Below are positions 1 to 5,808 of a stretch of DNA of 5,808 nucleotides, in pieces; the stretch's first letter is position 1; each line of letters begins with the position of its first letter. The notes under the pieces were generated by a model, which saw only the letters and a program-made list of their open reading frames with translations, was not told the DNA's origin and did no database searches. A program made the translations under genes and the position numbers. Location: positions 1-5,808 of the forward strand of contig JAQVQN010000172.1 of the NCBI GenBank assembly GCA_028701555.1, written 5' to 3'. The DNA comes from Kiritimatiellia bacterium (GTDB lineage: Bacteria; Verrucomicrobiota; Kiritimatiellia; RFP12; UBA1067).

Positions 1-703
1 CGCAGCGCAGAGGTGTAAGCGGCAGTTTTAAAGGAGATACTTGCAAAGTGTTTGGAGCGACCTCGCGTATGTCGGCCCCCATAGCGTTCAGCATACGCTC
101 AGTGTGGTCGCGCGACGGGCCGGGCTCTCTAAGTTCGGAAACCCCGTCCGCCGCCAGAGCTGCGAGTATCAGGCAGGATTTCACCTGGGCGCTGGCCACC
201 GGCAAGGCATAGTTGATCGGACGCAGGGCTGTGCCAGAGCGGGCGGCCAGTGCGAGAGGGGCGCAGCCGTTTGCCGATTCGATGTGCACTCCCATGCTGG
301 CCAGCGGGTCGATCACTCGATCCATGGGCCTTTTGCGAAGCCCTTCGGAGCCGTCGAGTGTGGCAGGCACACCGGTGGCGGCCAGAGCGCCTGCCAGCAT
401 TCGTATGGTTGTAGCCGAGTTGCCGCAGTTGATCGGTGCCGGCGGCGGCGAAAAGCCATTAAGGCCCTTGCCGATAACTGTCAGGCGGTCTTGGTCGAGA
501 CCCCACGCGACGCCAAGACCTGCAAGGGCGTTAAGCATGGCACGGGTTACGCCTGAAACCAGAAAACCTTCAATGCGGCTCTCGCCCTCCGCCAGTGCTG
601 CAAAAAGGGCCGCTCTGTGGGAAAGCGATTTGTCGCCGGGAAGGCGTGCCTCGCCTTTAAGGGGCGTGGGCGCGTACAGGGATAGGTCGAGGGATGAGTT
701 CAT
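1..703 (-). CDS. aroA: 3-phosphoshikimate 1-carboxyvinyltransferase (EPSP synthase), 5' portion, truncated by window edge
   Basis: This cytoplasmic enzyme joins shikimate-3-phosphate and phosphoenolpyruvate to make EPSP, the sixth step of the shikimate pathway to chorismate and aromatic amino acids. I translated 234 codons of an expected 430-450, so the C-terminal part, with later catalytic residues, lies beyond base 1. Visible motifs in order: PGDKSLSHRA (22-31; K25, S26 and R30 match E. coli K22, S23 and R27), NCGNSATTIRML (92-103), LRKRPMDR (122-129; R125 matches E. coli R124), SAQVK (171-175) and RDHTE (198-202). GDKS, SAQxK and RxHxE are the motif set described for class II EPSP synthases. 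Residue 97 is Ala where E. coli has Gly96. The ATG at 703-701 is the first possible start, because an in-frame TAA lies three codons upstream; there is no clear Shine-Dalgarno. It lies 65 bp after parC on the same strand. Identity is very secure; glyphosate behaviour is inference. Confidence 0.96.
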   Translation of the reverse strand, partial: MNSSLDLSLYAPTPLKGEARLPGDKSLSHRAALFAALAEGESRIEGFLVSGVTRAMLNALAGLGVAWGLDQDRLTVIGKGLNGFSPPPAPINCGNSATTIRMLAGALAATGVPATLDGSEGLRKRPMDRVIDPLASMGVHIESANGCAPLALAARSGTALRPINYALPVASAQVKSCLILAALAADGVSELREPGPSRDHTERMLNAMGADIREVAPNTLQVSPLKLPLTPLRC

Positions 704-740
704 TTTTGCTGTTTACAACAATTCGTGTCCATCCATGTTT

Positions 741-767
741 CAAAATCTGGCGGCAGTCTTTGCCCGC
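741..767 (-). terminator. weak terminator-like hairpin after parC
   Basis: Two bases after the parC stop codon, the minus strand reads GCGGGCA, a 5-nt loop (AAGAC), then TGCCGC. These arms form about six base pairs with one bulged G. The following bases are CAGATTTTG, so the T run is only four long and is offset from the stem. It could be an inefficient intrinsic terminator that lowers read-through into aroA, or simply a 3'-end stabilising hairpin. The short T run and bulge make this a weak call. Confidence 0.3.
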
Positions 768-768
768 A

Positions 769-2907
769 TCAGTTCAAAACGCCTTTCACCGAGGTGTCCG
801 CATCATTCCACCACCCTGGTTTTTTGGAGGAAACTCTGGCGATGTCCTTTGATGTCATTTGTATGCCGCGCGCGGAAACGTTTTTGACCAGTACCTCAGA
901 CGGGGTGAACATCTGCTGATGTATGCGTTGCGATTTAGCCGGCTTGTACTTGACGAAAACCGAGTCAGGCGTGCCTTCCTCAAAAATCAGGATTTTACTC
1001 TTCTCGGGTGCCATACGGTAATCCTTGTTTTGTATAGCCCCTCCGAAAGCGAAGCGTTTGATGTAGGTGAACCCGTAATCCGGCTCAGTGTAGACGGCGG
1101 TGAACAGCTTGTCACGGTCGAAAACAGAACAGTAAAGGTGGTTTTTATCCACAAAGAACTTGTCCGGTGGCGGCATCATCTTATAATGCCCGTCATTCCA
1201 AACCACCATAATCTTGTCCATGGAAGAGCATTTAAAAAGGTCTTCACCGTTACGGATGTCGGTGCCGATGTAACCGTTCTCGCGGTCGATCTTCAAGGTC
1301 AGCTCTGTGGCGGTCAGCGCACGGACCTCGATCTGCCCGAAAGGGGCTTGGGCGATCTTGGTCATGCGCGGGTAGACCTTCGCGTATTTTTTGACTAAAG
1401 CCTTCAGGTAACGGATTGCGTAAGCGCGTAAAGTCTGAAGGTTTTTTGAGACCTCTTCTTCTTCGGCAAGGATGTTATTAATCTCTTCGCGGTTACGGTT
1501 GATGTCGTAACGCGAAATGCGTCGGATTCTGATCTGCAGCAAGTGCTCCACATCATCTGCTGTTATATCGCGGCGAAGTTGTTTCAGGTAAGGCTTGAAG
1601 CCGTCCGTGACAGCTTGCCTGACATTTTCATAGGTGGTCTGTTCCTCGATCAGCTTGTAAATGCGTTTTTCGATGAATATCTGTTCCATGGTCTTGGCAT
1701 GAAAGAGATCATCCAGCTCTTTTTGCCTTATCTCAAGCTCCCTGCGCAAAAGTTCAAGCAGTTGTTCCGTGCAGGATTTAAGGATTTCCGAAACCGGCAT
1801 CTCGTGGGGACGGTTGCGGTAAAGCACGACCGGGCGGCTAGTGAGCGCGTATTCGCATGCGGTGAAAGCGTAGAGAGCCTTGATGGCCTGTTCCTGCGAC
1901 ACACCGGTGTTAAGCGTCAACTCAATCTCGACTTTTTCTGCCGTGAAGTCATGGATTTGCTTGACGGGAACTTTTTTCTTTTTGATCGCGTCTTCGATGT
2001 TTGAGATCAGCGATTCAGTGGTCTGTCCCCACGGCAGCGCGGTTATGACAAGTTTGTTTTGCTGGCGGTGCTCGATCACGGCGCGCAGTTTAACGCGCCC
2101 CGTGCCGTCGTCGTACTCCGACACATCCATAAGCCCGCCGGTCTGGAAGTCGGGCAGCACCTTAAAAGGGCGGTTTCTGATTATCTCGATCTGGGCTTCC
2201 AGAAGTTCAATGAAGTTGTGCGGGAAAATTGAGGTTGACAGTCCGACAGCGATACCTTCGGCGCCTAGCATCAGAAGCAGCGGCAGTTTTGACGGCAGCA
2301 TAGAGGGCTCTTTATTGCGGCCGTCGTAACTTGGGATGAATGTGGTCAGCTTGGGGTTAAACAGTTCGCTGCGCGCTAGTTCTGTTAGGCGGCACTCAAT
2401 GTAACGGGTTGCCGCGGCAGGATCGCCCGTGTGGATGTTGCCGTAGTTGCCTTGGCCTTCGATCAGGTAACGCTTGTTCGTGAGGTTGACGATCGCGTCG
2501 CCGATTGAGGCATCCCCGTGCGGATGGTACTGCATGGTGTGGCCCACAATATTGGCGACCTTGATGAAACGGCCGTCGTCTTTTTCCCAGAGGGAGTGCA
2601 TTATGCGCCGCTGCACAGGCTTGAGCCCGTCTTCTACCGTGGGTATCGCGCGGTTGCAGATGGTATAGGAAGCGAACTGCAGGAAGTTGCTGTCCATGAG
2701 CTCGTGCAGCGGGCCATTGCCGCCGTGTGAGACCGCCGCAGTTTTTCGGTCTGCGGCAGAAAGGTTGGCCCCGCCTTGCGGCTGCGTTTCATCTTTTACG
2801 GTCGGCGGTGCGGCTGTGGGTTCGTTCAAAAGCTCCAGATCGTCGAAAAGGCTGGGCGGTGCGGCTGAAGTTTCCGGAGCTTGTTTATGTTTCTTGGCTT
2901 TACTCAC
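769..2907 (-). CDS. parC: DNA topoisomerase IV subunit A (ParC/GyrA-type, Bacteroidota/PVC-like short form)
   Basis: This is the DNA-breaking and rejoining subunit of a type IIA topoisomerase, expected to form A2B2 with the neighbouring ParE to decatenate or relax chromosomal DNA. It has 712 residues. Residues 1-60 are a Lys/Ala/Pro-rich, probably disordered extension. The winged-helix and tower core starts near 66, with GLKPVQRRIM (94-103), YHPHGDASIGDA (127-138) and the active-site pair R168-Y169 in ATRYIECRL. A charged coiled-coil stretch follows at roughly 385-520. The C-terminal domain of about 200 residues is short, degenerate in its repeats, and lacks the QRRGGKG-like GyrA box, arguing against a supercoiling gyrase. 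At the quinolone-site serine there is A133, followed by S134; the acidic partner D137 is kept. The start is GTG at 2907-2905, overlapping the parE stop as GTGA, with GAGGA nine bases upstream. GyrA is the alternative name, considered less likely. Confidence 0.93.
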   Translation of the reverse strand: MSKAKKHKQAPETSAAPPSLFDDLELLNEPTAAPPTVKDETQPQGGANLSAADRKTAAVSHGGNGPLHELMDSNFLQFASYTICNRAIPTVEDGLKPVQRRIMHSLWEKDDGRFIKVANIVGHTMQYHPHGDASIGDAIVNLTNKRYLIEGQGNYGNIHTGDPAAATRYIECRLTELARSELFNPKLTTFIPSYDGRNKEPSMLPSKLPLLLMLGAEGIAVGLSTSIFPHNFIELLEAQIEIIRNRPFKVLPDFQTGGLMDVSEYDDGTGRVKLRAVIEHRQQNKLVITALPWGQTTESLISNIEDAIKKKKVPVKQIHDFTAEKVEIELTLNTGVSQEQAIKALYAFTACEYALTSRPVVLYRNRPHEMPVSEILKSCTEQLLELLRRELEIRQKELDDLFHAKTMEQIFIEKRIYKLIEEQTTYENVRQAVTDGFKPYLKQLRRDITADDVEHLLQIRIRRISRYDINRNREEINNILAEEEEVSKNLQTLRAYAIRYLKALVKKYAKVYPRMTKIAQAPFGQIEVRALTATELTLKIDRENGYIGTDIRNGEDLFKCSSMDKIMVVWNDGHYKMMPPPDKFFVDKNHLYCSVFDRDKLFTAVYTEPDYGFTYIKRFAFGGAIQNKDYRMAPEKSKILIFEEGTPDSVFVKYKPAKSQRIHQQMFTPSEVLVKNVSARGIQMTSKDIARVSSKKPGWWNDADTSVKGVLN

Positions 2908-4730
2908 GATAAAGAATCCTCGGTGATCACCAGATTGCTCATGATATATTGCCGTCGTTCGGGAGTGTTGCGCCCCATGTAGAACTCTATCGTGTCCGTG
3001 ACGGCGTGATCCAGAGAGCTGTCAACGGGTGTTAGCCGCATGCTTTTGCCAATAAAAGCTTTGAACTCGTTCGGAGAGATTTCGCCGAGTCCCTTGAACC
3101 GCGTGATCTCGGGATTGGTGCCGCATTTTTGCATGGCGCGCAAGCGTTCCTCCTCATTATAGCAATAATGGCTCTCCTTTTTGTTGCGCACACGGAAAAG
3201 CGGGGTTTCCAAGATGTAGAGGTGGCCTTCTTTAATGACACGGTCGAAAAAGCGCAAAAACAGCGTGATCATCAGATTCCGGATGTGCAGGCCATCCACA
3301 TCCGCATCAGTGGCAAGGATGACTTTCTGGTAGCGCAGATGATCGACGGTTTCTTCGATATCCAGGCTCTGCATCAGGTTGTAGATTTCCACATTCTTGT
3401 AAAGGGCGTCACGTTTGCAGTCGCAGACATTCAGAGGCTTGCCTTTGAGGGTGAAGATGGCCTGCGTGTTGACGTCGCGGCAGCTCACAATCGAGCCTGC
3501 GGCTGATTGGCCTTCGGTGATGAAGATCATGGTGTCAAGACCGGTTCCGCGCTGCTTGTGGAGATGGTGTTTGCAGTCTTTAAGCTGCGGCACTCGCACA
3601 GAGACGGCTCTAGAGCGTTCGCGCGCCAGCTTCTTGACGGAGTTTAATTCCGCGCGTAGCTTGCTGGTGTCTTCAATCTTGCTGATCAGTTTGCCGGCCT
3701 CTGCCGGTGCGCGGTGGAACATCTCCTCGACTACCCGCTTGATCTCCGCCACCAGATCTGAACGGATATCCTGGTTGCCCAGACGGTTCTTGGTCTGCGA
3801 CTCGAAGACCGGATCTTTGAGCCTGATTGCGATGGCGCCGATGATGCCCTCGCGTACATCGTCGCCGTCGAACTTCTTTTTGCTGAAACCGTTTACGGCC
3901 TTAAGGATTCCTTCTTTAAAGGCTGAAAGATGTACGCCGCCGTCATTTGTGAACTGGCCGTTGACAAAAGAGTAGTAATCCTCGCTGAAACGGTTGGTGT
4001 GCGTGAAGACAAGCTCAAGCTGTTTTGAGCGATAATGGAAGGGCTGATAGAGCTTTTCAAACTGGGCTTCATCGTGAATCAGATCCAGAAGGCCGTTTTC
4101 CGAAACGATCTTGTTGCCGTTGATCTCCATGACCAGTCCGGCGTTCAGATACGCGTACATACGCATACGGCGCAGCACATGCTCTTCTTTAAACCTATAT
4201 TTTTTGAAAATATCGGGATCAGGCGTGAAGCGCACGAATGTGCCGTTTCGTTCCGGCTTCGCACATTTGCCGGTCTTACGCGACTCGATCTGGCCCTTCT
4301 TGAAAAAAGCCTCGGAGTAGTGGCCATCGCGGAACGAGCGCACCTCGAAAACCGTCGAAAGCGCGTTGACAGCCTTGGTGCCGACCCCGTTCATGCCTAC
4401 TGAGAACTGGAAAGCGTCGTCATTGAATTTGCCGCCGGTGTTGATCTGCGAGACGCAGTCAACAACCTTGCCCAGCGGTATGCCACGCCCGTAGTCGCGG
4501 ACGGCGACCTCTCCTGAGTCATAGTTTAGGGAGATTTCGACACGCTTGCCGTAGCCCATTATGAACTCGTCAACCGCGTTATCCAAAACCTCTTTCAGCA
4601 AGATATAAATGCCGTCTTCGTACTGGCTGCCGTCGCTTGTACGGCCTATATACATTCCTGTGCGTGTGCGGATATGCTCAATTGCGGAAAGAGTCTGTAT
4701 TTGTGCTTCGTCGTAACTATTTGCTGGCAT
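2904..4730 (-). CDS. parE: DNA topoisomerase IV subunit B (ParE/GyrB-type ATPase subunit)
   Basis: This is the ATP-driven clamp subunit of a type IIA topoisomerase, partner of the overlapping ParC. At 608 residues it matches the short, insertion-free ParE form rather than the ~800-residue E. coli GyrB. The GHKL ATPase domain shows KEVLDNAVDE (46-55; E47 is the presumed catalytic base, N51 binds Mg), VRDYGRGIP (77-85; D79) and VGMNGVGTKAVNALS (111-125). QTKNRLG (312-318) carries the transducer-domain ATP-contact lysine, K314. The TOPRIM domain has TEGQSAAGS (405-413; catalytic E406), LKGKPLN (428-434) and TDADVDG (474-480; D475, D477, D479). RFKGLGEI (544-551) and FYMGRNTPERR (583-593) complete the C-terminal part. 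Residue 408 is Gln where the family motif EGDSA has Asp. The ATG at 4730 gives a family-typical N-terminus but has no visible Shine-Dalgarno. It follows the PPIase gene by 44 bp. Confidence 0.95.
   Translation of the reverse strand: MPANSYDEAQIQTLSAIEHIRTRTGMYIGRTSDGSQYEDGIYILLKEVLDNAVDEFIMGYGKRVEISLNYDSGEVAVRDYGRGIPLGKVVDCVSQINTGGKFNDDAFQFSVGMNGVGTKAVNALSTVFEVRSFRDGHYSEAFFKKGQIESRKTGKCAKPERNGTFVRFTPDPDIFKKYRFKEEHVLRRMRMYAYLNAGLVMEINGNKIVSENGLLDLIHDEAQFEKLYQPFHYRSKQLELVFTHTNRFSEDYYSFVNGQFTNDGGVHLSAFKEGILKAVNGFSKKKFDGDDVREGIIGAIAIRLKDPVFESQTKNRLGNQDIRSDLVAEIKRVVEEMFHRAPAEAGKLISKIEDTSKLRAELNSVKKLARERSRAVSVRVPQLKDCKHHLHKQRGTGLDTMIFITEGQSAAGSIVSCRDVNTQAIFTLKGKPLNVCDCKRDALYKNVEIYNLMQSLDIEETVDHLRYQKVILATDADVDGLHIRNLMITLFLRFFDRVIKEGHLYILETPLFRVRNKKESHYCYNEEERLRAMQKCGTNPEITRFKGLGEISPNEFKAFIGKSMRLTPVDSSLDHAVTDTIEFYMGRNTPERRQYIMSNLVITEDSLS
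2917..2921 (-). promoter_or_regulatory. Shine-Dalgarno of parC inside the parE 3' end
   Basis: The minus strand shows GAGGA nine bases before the GTG start at 2907. It lies within the last codons of parE. Together with the GTGA stop/start overlap it supports GTG as the true start and suggests translational coupling of the two subunits. Confidence 0.65.
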
Positions 4731-4744
4731 GGCGGGTCAGTCGT

Positions 4745-4768
4745 GCCGACAGCCCTGAAGGTGTCGGC
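4745..4768 (-). other. intercistronic stem-loop between the PPIase gene and parE
   Basis: In the 44-bp spacer the minus strand carries GCCGACA, a 10-nt loop, then TGTCGGC, a perfect 7-bp inverted repeat with five G-C pairs. Inside the loop CC and GG can add two further pairs. No T run follows, so it does not look like a complete intrinsic terminator. Its 3' arm ends 14 bases before the parE ATG, in the region where a ribosome-binding site would be expected. It may act in mRNA processing or stability, or limit parE initiation; function is inferred. Confidence 0.45.
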
Positions 4769-4774
4769 TAACAC

Positions 4775-5410
4775 TCATTTTGCGGCGTTTTCAGTTGCCG
4801 CGGCGCTTTGGCGCCGGATGCTGTTAATGATAACCGATTCGGTTGGGACATCGCGGTGCCTACCAGAGACTCCGGTTGGTGATTTGGCAATCAAGTCAAC
4901 CACATCCATGCCGCCGATGACCCGGCCAAAGACGCAGTAGCCGTATCCTGCATCGGTTTTGGCCTTAAAATTCAACGAATTGCTGTTGTCCACCAGATTG
5001 ATGAAAAACTGGCTGGTTGCGCTGTCGACAAAGCTGGTTCTGGCCATGGCGATTGTGCCGCGTTCGTTGCGCAGACCGTTGTCCGCTTCGTTTTTGATGG
5101 GGGCGTTGGGTCTTTTCTGCAGCATGTCGCGAGTGAACCCGCCGCCTTGGATCATAAAACCGTCAATGACACGATGGAAGATCGTGCCGTCATAAAAATT
5201 GTTGTCAACATATGAAAGCATATTGCTGACAGTCGCCGGGGCTTTGTCAGGATACAGTTCCAGCGTAATCTTGCCTTTGTTCGTCTCGATTATCAGATTC
5301 ACCGTTTTCGACTCCTTTGGCGCTACGGCCTGCATTGTAATTGCAGACTGGATGACATCAGCCTGTGCAAAACCTGAACATACCAACAAAGTTGTTATAA
5401 AAACTTTCAT
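4775..5410 (-). CDS. exported cyclophilin-type peptidyl-prolyl cis-trans isomerase
   Basis: This enzyme catalyses cis-trans isomerisation of Xaa-Pro bonds and probably assists folding of envelope proteins. It has 211 residues. Residues 1-17 look like a short Sec signal peptide (MK, hydrophobic core, then AQA before D18), so the mature protein is likely periplasmic. The cyclophilin fold runs from about 38 to 198: FYDGTIFHRVIDGFMIQGGGF (72-92, less than one motif gap; catalytic R80, F85, Q88), IKNEADNGLRNERGT (105-119), AMARTSFVDSATSQFFIN (121-138) and YGYCVFGRVIGGMDVVD (156-172). The later part resembles cytoplasmic PpiB, whereas the leader resembles PpiA usage, so I give no symbol. S145 sits near the position of the cyclosporin-binding Trp of human cyclophilin A. 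The Ala/Gln-rich tail from 201 is probably disordered. The ATG has a strong Shine-Dalgarno. It is the first gene after the long intergenic region and precedes parE by 44 bp. Confidence 0.95.
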   Translation of the reverse strand: MKVFITTLLVCSGFAQADVIQSAITMQAVAPKESKTVNLIIETNKGKITLELYPDKAPATVSNMLSYVDNNFYDGTIFHRVIDGFMIQGGGFTRDMLQKRPNAPIKNEADNGLRNERGTIAMARTSFVDSATSQFFINLVDNSNSLNFKAKTDAGYGYCVFGRVIGGMDVVDLIAKSPTGVSGRHRDVPTESVIINSIRRQSAAATENAAK

Positions 5411-5415
5411 GGTTT

Positions 5416-5423
5416 CCCCCTCT
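5416..5423 (-). promoter_or_regulatory. Shine-Dalgarno of the PPIase gene
   Basis: The minus strand reads AGAGGGGG, then AAACC and the ATG at 5410. The GAGG core sits eight bases from the start. It is the strongest ribosome-binding site in the window and fixes the start of the signal peptide. Confidence 0.75.
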
Positions 5424-5571
5424 ACTTATAACACTTTAAAGTTTACGTTTTTTCGCCAAAAAAATCCAGTCTAAAAAGATAGGCGTCGGATCGCTGCCCA
5501 ATTGACCAATGGGCTTTAATAAATTTATCTTGTCAAACATTGGTGCGGGTGCGGGCATAGTAACGGGGCTC
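5424..5571 (-). promoter_or_regulatory. probable promoter/leader region upstream of the PPIase-parE-parC group
   Basis: This is the longest gene-free gap in the window and is much more AT-rich than the flanking genes, which fits a promoter-bearing region. A perfect TTGACA box lies at 5536-5531 on the minus strand, but no good TATAAT-like element is found 16-18 bases downstream. Also present are an imperfect inverted repeat, GCCCA/TGGGC arms at 5496-5514, and a T-run/GGCG/A-run element at about 5449-5466. TATAAG lies shortly before the ribosome-binding site without a matched -35 box. The region is a sensible place for the promoter, but the exact elements are not determined. Confidence 0.3.
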
Positions 5572-5808
5572 TCACTCGGGTTTGTCGGCGATGCGGTATA
5601 GGTGTGTCTTCGTACGGAGGATGAAGGAGTCTGCGAAGACGGAGGGGGAAGCCATGAAACCGGCATCTAGGCGGCTGTCGGCTAGTTGCTCGTATTTACG
5701 TCCGGCGCGGATCACTATGGTTTTGCCGGATGCTCCGAAGAAGTATACGCGTTGCCCGTCGTGAACTGGCGAGGCGATCTGGTTGCCGCCGAGCTTCTCG
5801 CGCCAGAT
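5572..5808 (-). CDS. PQQ-like beta-propeller repeat protein, C-terminal 78 residues, truncated by window edge
   Basis: Only the last 78 codons, ending in TGA at 5574-5572, are present. The start lies beyond base 5808. The fragment contains two propeller-like repeats: IASPVHDGQRVYFFGASGKT and, about 40 residues later, MASPSVFADSFILRTKTHLY. Each has the pattern 'ASP-x-x-x-[D]-x-x-[VI]', followed by an aromatic or charged beta strand, and the second ends in a 'THLYRIAD' closing strand. This is typical of PQQ-like (BamB-like) seven- or eight-bladed propellers that are usually exported and are abundant in Planctomycetota and Verrucomicrobiota. The ligand cannot be deduced, and most such proteins do not bind PQQ. 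It is separated by about 160 bp from the PPIase gene, so it probably belongs to another transcript. Confidence 0.8.
   Translation of the reverse strand: MWREKLGGNQIASPVHDGQRVYFFGASGKTIVIRAGRKYEQLADSRLDAGFMASPSVFADSFILRTKTHLYRIADKPE

Noticed and set aside
1..703. Horizontal transfer of aroA on base composition
   Set aside because: One sampled 60-base line of aroA (121-180) has 37 G/C, against 33 and 23 in two parC lines (1981-2040 and 1621-1680). parC itself varies that much, so the difference is not evidence of transfer.
41..887. Two long plus-strand ORFs opposite aroA (41-556 and 213-887)
   Set aside because: They are antisense to a clearly recognised aroA reading frame with all family motifs. 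Their translations are low-complexity Arg/Ala/Ser-rich and match nothing I recognise.
859..2926. Several plus-strand ORFs opposite parC (859-1398, 1543-2004, 1880-2329 and others)
   Set aside because: These are shadows of the parC frame. They have no ribosome-binding sites, no recognisable domains, and they overlap one another in different frames.
3129..4403. Plus-strand ORFs opposite parE (3129-3506, 3415-3975, 4035-4403)
   Set aside because: They are antisense to intact parE domains. Their apparent hydrophobic stretches are produced by complementing parE codons.
4775..5195. Plus-strand ORFs opposite the PPIase gene (4674-4940, 4959-5195)
   Set aside because: They are mirror frames of the conserved cyclophilin sequence and show no family features.
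5360..5410. Lipoprotein signal (Cys11) in the PPIase leader
   Set aside because: The residues before Cys11 are L-L-V. A lipobox needs Gly, Ala or Ser directly before the Cys, so a signal peptidase I site after AQA is more likely.
5496..5514. Inverted repeat GCCCA/TGGGC as a terminator for the propeller gene
   Set aside because: The stem is only five pairs with a mismatch. On the minus strand it is followed by AGCGATCC rather than a T run.
1..5808. CRISPR arrays, tRNA/rRNA genes, insertion sequences, or a defence system
   Set aside because: I saw no direct-repeat arrays, tRNA or rRNA signatures, transposase motifs or terminal inverted repeats. The window is almost fully used by housekeeping genes.

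Overview
The window is a compact bacterial housekeeping segment with every supported gene on the minus strand, so it reads from right to left. The order of transcription is: the 3' end of a PQQ-like beta-propeller protein, an intergenic region of about 160 bp, an exported cyclophilin-type peptidyl-prolyl isomerase, topoisomerase IV subunit B (parE-like), subunit A (parC-like), and the 5' two-thirds or so of an EPSP synthase gene (aroA) that runs off the left edge.

Organism (inference): the ParE/ParC pair is of the type found in Bacteroidota and the PVC group, with short subunits, a B subunit whose start resembles 'GMYIG..DGS..DGIYILLKEVLDN', and an A subunit with 'HGDASIGDA'. The exported PPIase and PQQ-like propeller, with Shine-Dalgarno sequences at some genes only, would fit a Gram-negative PVC-type bacterium (Verrucomicrobiota, Kiritimatiellota or Lentisphaerota). 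This is recognition from memory, not a search result.

Layout: 5572-5808 partial propeller CDS; 5411-5571 non-coding or leader region with AT-rich tracts and a lone TTGACA box; 4775-5410 PPIase; 4731-4774 spacer with a perfect 7-bp hairpin; 2904-4730 parE; 769-2907 parC, overlapping parE by 4 bp (GTGA); 704-768 spacer with a weak terminator-like hairpin; 1-703 partial aroA.

Working together: ParE and ParC should form an A2B2 type IIA topoisomerase, and the overlap implies coupled, near-equal synthesis. The PPIase (envelope protein folding) and AroA (shikimate pathway) have no obvious functional link to it and look like same-strand neighbours or loosely shared operon members.

I see no mobile element, CRISPR array, tRNA or rRNA, and no convincing new system. 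The points most worth checking are drug-target residues: Ala in the glyphosate-site loop of AroA, and non-canonical residues at the classic quinolone positions of both topoisomerase subunits.
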